A DNA stretch of 41,983 nucleotides. It comes from Caldifarciminota bacterium. Lineage in GTDB: Bacteria > Hydrothermota > Tepidihabitantia > B3-TA06. This document shows positions 37,649 through 41,983 of the stretch, piece after piece; the first letter of the stretch is position 1, and each line of letters starts with the position of its first letter. The stretch spans positions 1 to 41,983 of the forward strand of contig JAGMDF010000001.1 in assembly GCA_023128825.1 (NCBI GenBank). Reading direction: 5' to 3'. The notes beneath the pieces are model-generated. The model made no database searches, had not been told where the DNA came from, and worked only from the letters and a program-made list of their open reading frames with translations. The translations under genes were made by a program, and so were the position numbers.

Positions 37649-40267
37649 ATGCAAGCGGAGTTCCCGAAGAGATACGATCCCAAAGGCATAGAGGAGCGGC
37701 TATACAAGGCCTGGGTCCAGGAGGGTTTGTTCACGCCCAAGCCCGACGAGGAAAAGGAACGCTTCGTCATAGTTATACCCCCGCCAAACGTTACGGGTAA
37801 GCTGACCCTGGGTCATATGCTCGATAACGAGCTTCAGGATATACTCGTGCGTTTTCACTCGCTTGCGGGTAAGGAGGTGCTTTGGGTTGCAGGCTTCGAT
37901 CACGCCGGTATAGCCACCCAGGTGGTCGTTGAGCAAAAGCTTGCCAGGGAAGGAAAATCCAAAGAGGATTTAGGGCGTGAAGGGTTCGTCAAGGAGGTGT
38001 GGCGCTGGGCCAACAAGCACCGGGATATCATCCGGAGCCAGCTTGAGCGGATGGGCTGCGCTCTGGATTTCTCGCGCGAGCGTTTTACCCTGGACGAAGG
38101 GCTGGCGCGTGCGGTGCGCACCGTGTTTGCGAAGCTCTACGATAAGGGGCTCATCTACCGGGGCCTTAGAATCGTCAACTGGTGCCCGCGCTGCCATACC
38201 GCCATCTCAAACGAGGAGACATCCTACGAAGAGCGCCAGGGTTCCCTGTGGTACATCCGCTATCCCTTAGAAGACGGTTCGGGCCACGTAACCGTCGCCA
38301 CCACCCGGCCCGAGACCATGCTGGGCGATACCGCGGTGGCGGTAAATCCTTCGGACGATCGCTACAGGCATCTCGTGGGTAAGAGTGTAATCCTTCCGCT
38401 CATGAACAGGGAGATTCCGGTGATCGCCGACGATGCGGTCCAGCCGGATTTCGGCACCGGTGCGGTAAAGGTTACCCCTTCTCACGACGCCGCGGACTAC
38501 GAGATCGGCCAGCGGCACGAGCTTGCCAAGGTCAGGGTCATTTCGGAGACGGGCGTAATGAGTGATGAGGCGGGTGCATACGCGGGTAAAGACCGGTACG
38601 CGGCACGAAAAGAGATCGTTAGCGACCTTAAGTCCCAGGGACTTCTGGAAAAGACCGAACCCTACCGGCTCTCGGTGGCTACATGTTCGCGCTGCGGCAC
38701 GGTGATCGAGCCGCTTCTGTCCGAGCAGTGGTTCTTGAAGATGAAGCCCCTGGCCGAGCCTGCCATAAAGGCGGTCCAGGACGGGGTGATAAGATTCTAT
38801 CCGGAACGATGGAAGAATTTGTATTTTCATTGGATGCGCTCGATCCAGGATTGGTGCATCTCGCGGCAGCTCTGGTGGGGGCATAGAATACCGGTCTATA
38901 CGTGCTCAAAGTGCGGGCACCGGTTCGCGTCGGTGGAGGAGCCGGATGCCTGTCCGAAGTGTGGGACCCGTGAGCTCAAGCAGGACCCCGACGTTCTGGA
39001 TACCTGGTTTTCATCCTGGTTGTGGCCGTTCTCGGTGATGGGCTGGCCTGATGAAACTGAGGACCTAAAGCGCTACTACCCCACATCCACCCTTGTCTCG
39101 GGCTGGGACATCATCTACCTCTGGGTGGCGCGCATGATCATGGCAGGATTGGAGTTCACCGGCCAAAAACCATTCGATAACGTCTTCTTCCACGTCATGA
39201 TCCGGGACGAGCGCGGCAGAAAGATGAGTAAGAGCCTTGGGAACTCGCCCGACCCGTTCGGCTTAATTGATAAATACGGCGCGGATGCCCTGCGCTTCGG
39301 CCTCATGCTCATCACCCCGCAGGAACAGGATGTGTGCTACTCCGAGGAGCGCATCAAGGTGGGCCGCAACTTTGCAAACAAGCTCTGGAACTCGGCGCGC
39401 CTGCTTGCAGGTCTGATGGATGGGGAGGAAGCGCGGATTCCCCAGGACCCCACCCCGACCGAGCGCTGGATGCTTGCAAGGTTGGCAAAGGCGTCAGTGG
39501 AGGTCAAGGGACTCATAGCCAGGCACGATCTATACAACGCGGCTAAGTATCTTTACAACTTCTACTGGCACTCGTTCTGCGACTGGGGCCTTGAGTTTGC
39601 AAAGCTTGCAAAGCGAGAGGGGAATCGGGGGATCTCCTGCGCTCTTTACTGTTTTCGCTCCTCCTTGGCCATGCTTCATCCCTACATGCCGTTCATTACC
39701 GAGGAGCTCTGGGAGCGGTTTAGCTTTGCCGAGCACCGCCTCTTTTCCGACCGCTGGCCCGAGGTTCCCCCCCAGTTCAGCCAATCGCCCCAATCGGTTG
39801 ACGCCATGACCGACCTTATCACCGCCGTGCGCACCATGCGCTCCGAGCTTGGCATAGCTAAGGAGATGCCGGCTCCGGTTGCTGTGGTTACCTCCGACGA
39901 TGCGCTCTACGCTTTTCTTGAAGCAAACATGATCTTTCTTGCCGGTCTTGCCGGGATCGAGTCCATCAGCAGGGCGAAAAAGAAGCCTCACCCCTCCACC
40001 GGCGCGGTGTTTTCATGGGGCCAGGTCTATCTCCCGCTTGCGGAGTTCGTTTCTTCCGGCAAGCTCAACCTTGAGGCCGAACGCGTCCGGCTCTCAAAGG
40101 AGATTGGCAATCTCGAAGCGGAGATTGAAAGGATCAACGGCAAACTTTCCAACGAGGAGTTCATAAAGAAGGCCCCGGACGCCGTCGTTTCCGCCGAGAG
40201 GGGGCGTCTGGAGACTTTTGTAGCAAAGATCGCGCGCTTGCGCGAGCTCAAGGAGGGTCTGGCATGA
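37649..40267 (+). CDS. valS: Valyl-tRNA synthetase
   Basis: The 872-residue class I synthetase has the HIGH-type motif 'PPPNVTGKLTLGHML', an editing domain with 'TTRPETMLGDTAVAV', zinc ribbon-like 'CSKCGHRF' and 'CPKCGTREL', the KMSKS loop 'GRKMSKSLGNSPDP', and the C-terminal valine-specific coiled-coil arm ('LNLEAERVRLSKEIGNLEAEIERINGKLSN'). It charges tRNA-Val. No ribosome site is present; the ATG is 5 nt after the -10, so this essential gene is likely translated from a leaderless transcript. It overlaps the OmpA-family gene by ATGA. Confidence 0.97.
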   Translation: MQAEFPKRYDPKGIEERLYKAWVQEGLFTPKPDEEKERFVIVIPPPNVTGKLTLGHMLDNELQDILVRFHSLAGKEVLWVAGFDHAGIATQVVVEQKLAREGKSKEDLGREGFVKEVWRWANKHRDIIRSQLERMGCALDFSRERFTLDEGLARAVRTVFAKLYDKGLIYRGLRIVNWCPRCHTAISNEETSYEERQGSLWYIRYPLEDGSGHVTVATTRPETMLGDTAVAVNPSDDRYRHLVGKSVILPLMNREIPVIADDAVQPDFGTGAVKVTPSHDAADYEIGQRHELAKVRVISETGVMSDEAGAYAGKDRYAARKEIVSDLKSQGLLEKTEPYRLSVATCSRCGTVIEPLLSEQWFLKMKPLAEPAIKAVQDGVIRFYPERWKNLYFHWMRSIQDWCISRQLWWGHRIPVYTCSKCGHRFASVEEPDACPKCGTRELKQDPDVLDTWFSSWLWPFSVMGWPDETEDLKRYYPTSTLVSGWDIIYLWVARMIMAGLEFTGQKPFDNVFFHVMIRDERGRKMSKSLGNSPDPFGLIDKYGADALRFGLMLITPQEQDVCYSEERIKVGRNFANKLWNSARLLAGLMDGEEARIPQDPTPTERWMLARLAKASVEVKGLIARHDLYNAAKYLYNFYWHSFCDWGLEFAKLAKREGNRGISCALYCFRSSLAMLHPYMPFITEELWERFSFAEHRLFSDRWPEVPPQFSQSPQSVDAMTDLITAVRTMRSELGIAKEMPAPVAVVTSDDALYAFLEANMIFLAGLAGIESISRAKKKPHPSTGAVFSWGQVYLPLAEFVSSGKLNLEAERVRLSKEIGNLEAEIERINGKLSNEEFIKKAPDAVVSAERGRLETFVAKIARLRELKEGLA

Positions 40268-40857
40268 GATATTTAGGTTGGATTTTAGCGCTGCTCTTCG
40301 CTGCCGCCGGGGTGGCCGGCTACTTCATCTTCTACGCCACGCTTGAGCGCGGCTACGCCGAGCAGGCCGAGGAGATAAAGATGTGGACTGCGAAGGTGGC
40401 CGTCATGCAAGAGGGAAAACCGATTGATACGTCTTCCGCAGATACTGCCCTCACCGATACTGCATCAACCCGGCCCCAGGAGTTCACCTATGGCAATCTG
40501 ATTGCAACCATCCCTTCAGACGACCTCTTCTCTTCGTCCAAGCCGGGTGAACTGTCGGCCAAGGGGAAGGGGGAGCTGGATAAGCTTCTTCCCGTCCTTA
40601 AAACCTCCCAGGGCGACGTGGCGATAATGGTCCATACCGATAACGTGCGCGTAGGCTCCTCGCTGCGCGATCGCTATCCCACCAACTGGGAGCTTACAGC
40701 GCTGCGTGCCGCCGTCATAGCTCGTTACCTGCTTGAGCGGGGGATAGACTACAAAAGACTCGTTCCCTGCGGCATATCCGCGGCTCGGCCCCTGGCCTCG
40801 AACTCCACCTCCGAAGGAAGGGCCAAAAACCGCAGGGTCGAGATTTACCTGCGCTGA
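40264..40857 (+). CDS. OmpA-family (OmpA/MotB C-terminal) protein
   Basis: The 197-residue product has one N-terminal membrane helix (residues 1-25), a linker rich in Thr, Ser and Ala, and a C-terminal OmpA-like domain ('LDKLLPVLKTSQGDVAIMVHTDNVRVG', 'TALRAAVIARYLLERGIDYKRLVPCGISAARPLASNSTSEGRAKNRRVEIYLR') that binds peptidoglycan. It is probably an inner-membrane- or periplasm-anchored cell-wall-binding protein. Its ATG overlaps the valS stop (ATGA), an unusual partner for a synthetase gene. Confidence 0.88.
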   Translation: MRYLGWILALLFAAAGVAGYFIFYATLERGYAEQAEEIKMWTAKVAVMQEGKPIDTSSADTALTDTASTRPQEFTYGNLIATIPSDDLFSSSKPGELSAKGKGELDKLLPVLKTSQGDVAIMVHTDNVRVGSSLRDRYPTNWELTALRAAVIARYLLERGIDYKRLVPCGISAARPLASNSTSEGRAKNRRVEIYLR

Positions 40858-40925
40858 GTTGCTCAATGCCCTTTGCTGCATCACTTTGGGAGTTGGCTGT
40901 AGTTTTGTTTGCGAAATAGTGCGGT

Positions 40926-41576
40926 TCACTCCACCTTTACTATCTTAACTACCGTCCGCTTACCGTTCCGGGCAAAGTATGTGCCTGTGGGCAGGTTGGA
41001 GAGGTAGACCTTGTCGTTTTCAATTACGTTCTCAATCACCCGGCCTGTGGCGTCCACAAGCTCGGTTGCGCCGGGCGCGTGAACAAAGGGTCCTTTGCTT
41101 ATAACACTTGGGGTGTTAGGCAACGGCTCGGCATCGCTGGTGGGCTGCTCGGCTACCGCACCGGGCGCATCAGGCAAAAAGATAAGTGCTTGGAGATAGG
41201 CCTTGCGAAAAGTAGCCGCGTCGCCCCCGATTCTAGCCCCTCTAAAACGAATGGTGTGCTCCCCCGGAGTAATCAGATAGGTATAAACAATAAGGGCAGA
41301 CAGACTCCTATTTCCCTGTACAATCGCCACAGGAAGTAGATAATTAGCATCGAATTCTAGCAACATCATTGTTAGGAATTGAGCCAGCCCTCCGGCCGTA
41401 AACTGCACGTAACATGCGGTGTCTACGGAGAACGCCAGCTCGACCACCGTGACCGTATCCATTTTATCCCCAGGGATCGTAATGGTCCCTTCCTGATACG
41501 ACTCGATCAGTACGGGTGCGGCGGAAAGAGAGATGGCTATGAGCAGTGCGAGGGCTATTGCCCAAAGGTTTTTCAT
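40926..41576 (-). CDS. Secreted protein with short sorting-type tail
   Basis: The 216-residue product has a signal peptide (residues 1-19, ending 'SLSAAP') and a beta-rich domain ('TVVELAFSVDTACYVQFTAGGLAQF', 'GEHTIRFRGARIGG'). A Pro-rich linker and a tail ('ATELVDATGRVIEN', 'NLPTGTYFARNGKRTVVKIVKVE') follow the sorting-domain style of other genes here. The function is unknown. An AAAGGAGG site precedes the ATG. A leaderless 21-codon ORF lies just upstream. Confidence 0.75.
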   Translation of the reverse strand: MKNLWAIALALLIAISLSAAPVLIESYQEGTITIPGDKMDTVTVVELAFSVDTACYVQFTAGGLAQFLTMMLLEFDANYLLPVAIVQGNRSLSALIVYTYLITPGEHTIRFRGARIGGDAATFRKAYLQALIFLPDAPGAVAEQPTSDAEPLPNTPSVISKGPFVHAPGATELVDATGRVIENVIENDKVYLSNLPTGTYFARNGKRTVVKIVKVE

Positions 41577-41588
41577 GTTTCCTCCTTT

Positions 41589-41654
41589 TTAATCACCCCA
41601 CAAATCCGCTGGGCGCGTCTCTGCGGGGACCCCGAAGGGCATGTTCATAATCAT
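41589..41654 (-). CDS. Leaderless upstream ORF made from a family B repeat
   Basis: A 21-codon frame starts 6 nt after a -10 box and ends 4 nt before the AAAGGAGG of the secreted protein gene. Most of it is the family B repeat at 41594-41634, read as 'GVPAETRPADLWG'. No function is assigned. Confidence 0.4.
   Translation of the reverse strand: MIMNMPFGVPAETRPADLWGD
41594..41634 (+). repeat. Family B hairpin repeat, copy 4
   Basis: CACCCCACAAATCC at the start and CTGCGGGGACCCCG at the end. Copy 5 at 41780-41818 matches it closely. Confidence 0.65.
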
Positions 41655-41660
41655 ACTTTA

Positions 41661-41687
41661 ATTATAGGCCGATTCTGAACCGGTCAA
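41661..41687 (-). promoter_or_regulatory. Promoter for upstream ORF and secreted protein
   Basis: Minus-strand TTGACC (41687-41682), 15-nt spacer, TATAAT (41666-41661). Confidence 0.65.
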
Positions 41688-41694
41688 GTTTTAT

Positions 41695-41742
41695 CCCTCA
41701 CCCTTACTCCCTCTCCCTGTGGGAGAGGGCAGGGGTGAGGGG
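41695..41742. repeat. Long GC-rich inverted repeat
   Basis: CCCTCACCC (41695-41703) and CCCTCTCCC nearby pair with GGGAGAGGG and GGGGTGAGGG. A 48-nt hairpin of the kind scattered in many bacterial genomes. Confidence 0.6.
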
Positions 41743-41779
41743 TCTTTCACCAGCCCGGTGTTCCCAGGCTGCCTTTTAT

Positions 41780-41818
41780 GCCCCACAAATCCACTTCGTG
41801 TCTTTGCGGGGACCCCGA
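41780..41818 (+). repeat. Family B hairpin repeat, copy 5
   Basis: GCCCCACAAATCC, a variable middle, then TTTGCGGGGACCCCG. Confidence 0.65.
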
Positions 41819-41828
41819 TCAGGGACGT

Positions 41829-41856
41829 TTGACATAGTTGCATCCTTTTATATGAT
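41829..41856 (+). promoter_or_regulatory. Promoter for the last gene
   Basis: TTGACA (41829-41834), 16-nt spacer, TATGAT (41851-41856). Confidence 0.7.
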
Positions 41857-41888
41857 GAGGGACTAACCCTAAACCAGAGGAGGTAGCC

Positions 41889-41983
41889 GTGAGCACAAAA
41901 AAACGTGCGAAGCAAGTACTTCACGAAGCCCTTCAGCAACTTGATGGATGGCCTCATCCCCGCACGAACGCTCAGCTGGCGTG
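41889..41983 (+). CDS. 5' end of a gene cut by the window edge
   Basis: A GTG with GAGGAGG upstream opens a frame that stays open to the window end (MSTKKRAKQVLHEALQQLDGW...). The first 31 residues are basic then helical. The family cannot be named from this much. Confidence 0.6.
   Translation, partial: MSTKKRAKQVLHEALQQLDGWPHPRTNAQLA

Noticed and set aside
1-41983. tRNA, rRNA, CRISPR arrays, insertion sequences
   Set aside because: I saw no T-loop motif with cloverleaf, no spaced direct-repeat array and no transposase reading frame.

Overview
This is a bacterial chromosome segment of moderate GC content, dense with short genes on both strands. A Gram-negative-type envelope is implied by an OmpA-type protein, a probable outer-membrane beta-strand protein, and at least six exported proteins with a C-terminal beta-sandwich tail like that of type IX or FlgD-like secretion cargo. 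The mix of such cargo, SIMPL-domain proteins, TldD/TldE and many small hairpin repeats fits an uncultivated FCB-related lineage of the WOR-3, TA06 or Stahlbacteria kind. That placement is inference from protein style, since the window has no rRNA or tRNA gene.

Layout. 0.1-3.6 kb: a minus-strand operon of a Cys-rich DUF3795 protein and three exported SIMPL proteins (four SIMPL domains). 3.9-8.6 kb: an FmdE-like protein, a metallo-beta-lactamase-fold lipoprotein with an MGMT-like protein and a 41-residue secreted peptide, a DUF3800 fragment, an MFS exporter and a SAM methyltransferase. 8.7-11.3 kb: a three-gene operon of unknown envelope proteins. 11.4-15.5 kb: MscS and lexA, then gene debris (an exported protein broken by a stop and a frameshift, a GNAT fragment, two methyltransferase tails, a NYN gene with an in-frame stop) and a likely small RNA. 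15.8-18.7 kb: tldD-tldE. 18.9-28.2 kb: exported proteins (a beta-sandwich protein, two subtilases, a secreted acyl-carrier-like protein), cysteine synthase and a TPR protein. 28.3-31.8 kb: TPR, M24 peptidase, accB, accC. 31.8-32.8 kb: a Panacea-type toxin-antitoxin pair. 33.0-35.5 kb: two tandem-duplicated Cys-rich secreted paralogues around an Ig-like lipoprotein. 35.8-37.6 kb: an AT-rich type II restriction-modification pair. 37.6-41 kb: valS and an OmpA-family gene, then another exported protein and the start of a further gene.

The strongest signals beyond ordinary genes are regulatory. Nearly every transcription unit has an obvious TTGACA/TATAAT promoter, usually with a 16-nt spacer. In about ten cases the start codon lies only 5-8 nt after the -10 box, so the mRNA should be leaderless. 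In several of these the leaderless ORF is a short upstream ORF whose stop overlaps the start of the main gene (MFS exporter, tldD, restriction enzyme). One such ORF is a chimera of the valS start and an accC-like tail. Other items worth attention are a ~105-nt small RNA carrying the anti-Shine-Dalgarno sequence CACCUCCUUA, two dispersed hairpin repeat families (one with compensatory stem changes), a duplicated 5' end of cysK, and the three-gene envelope operon.
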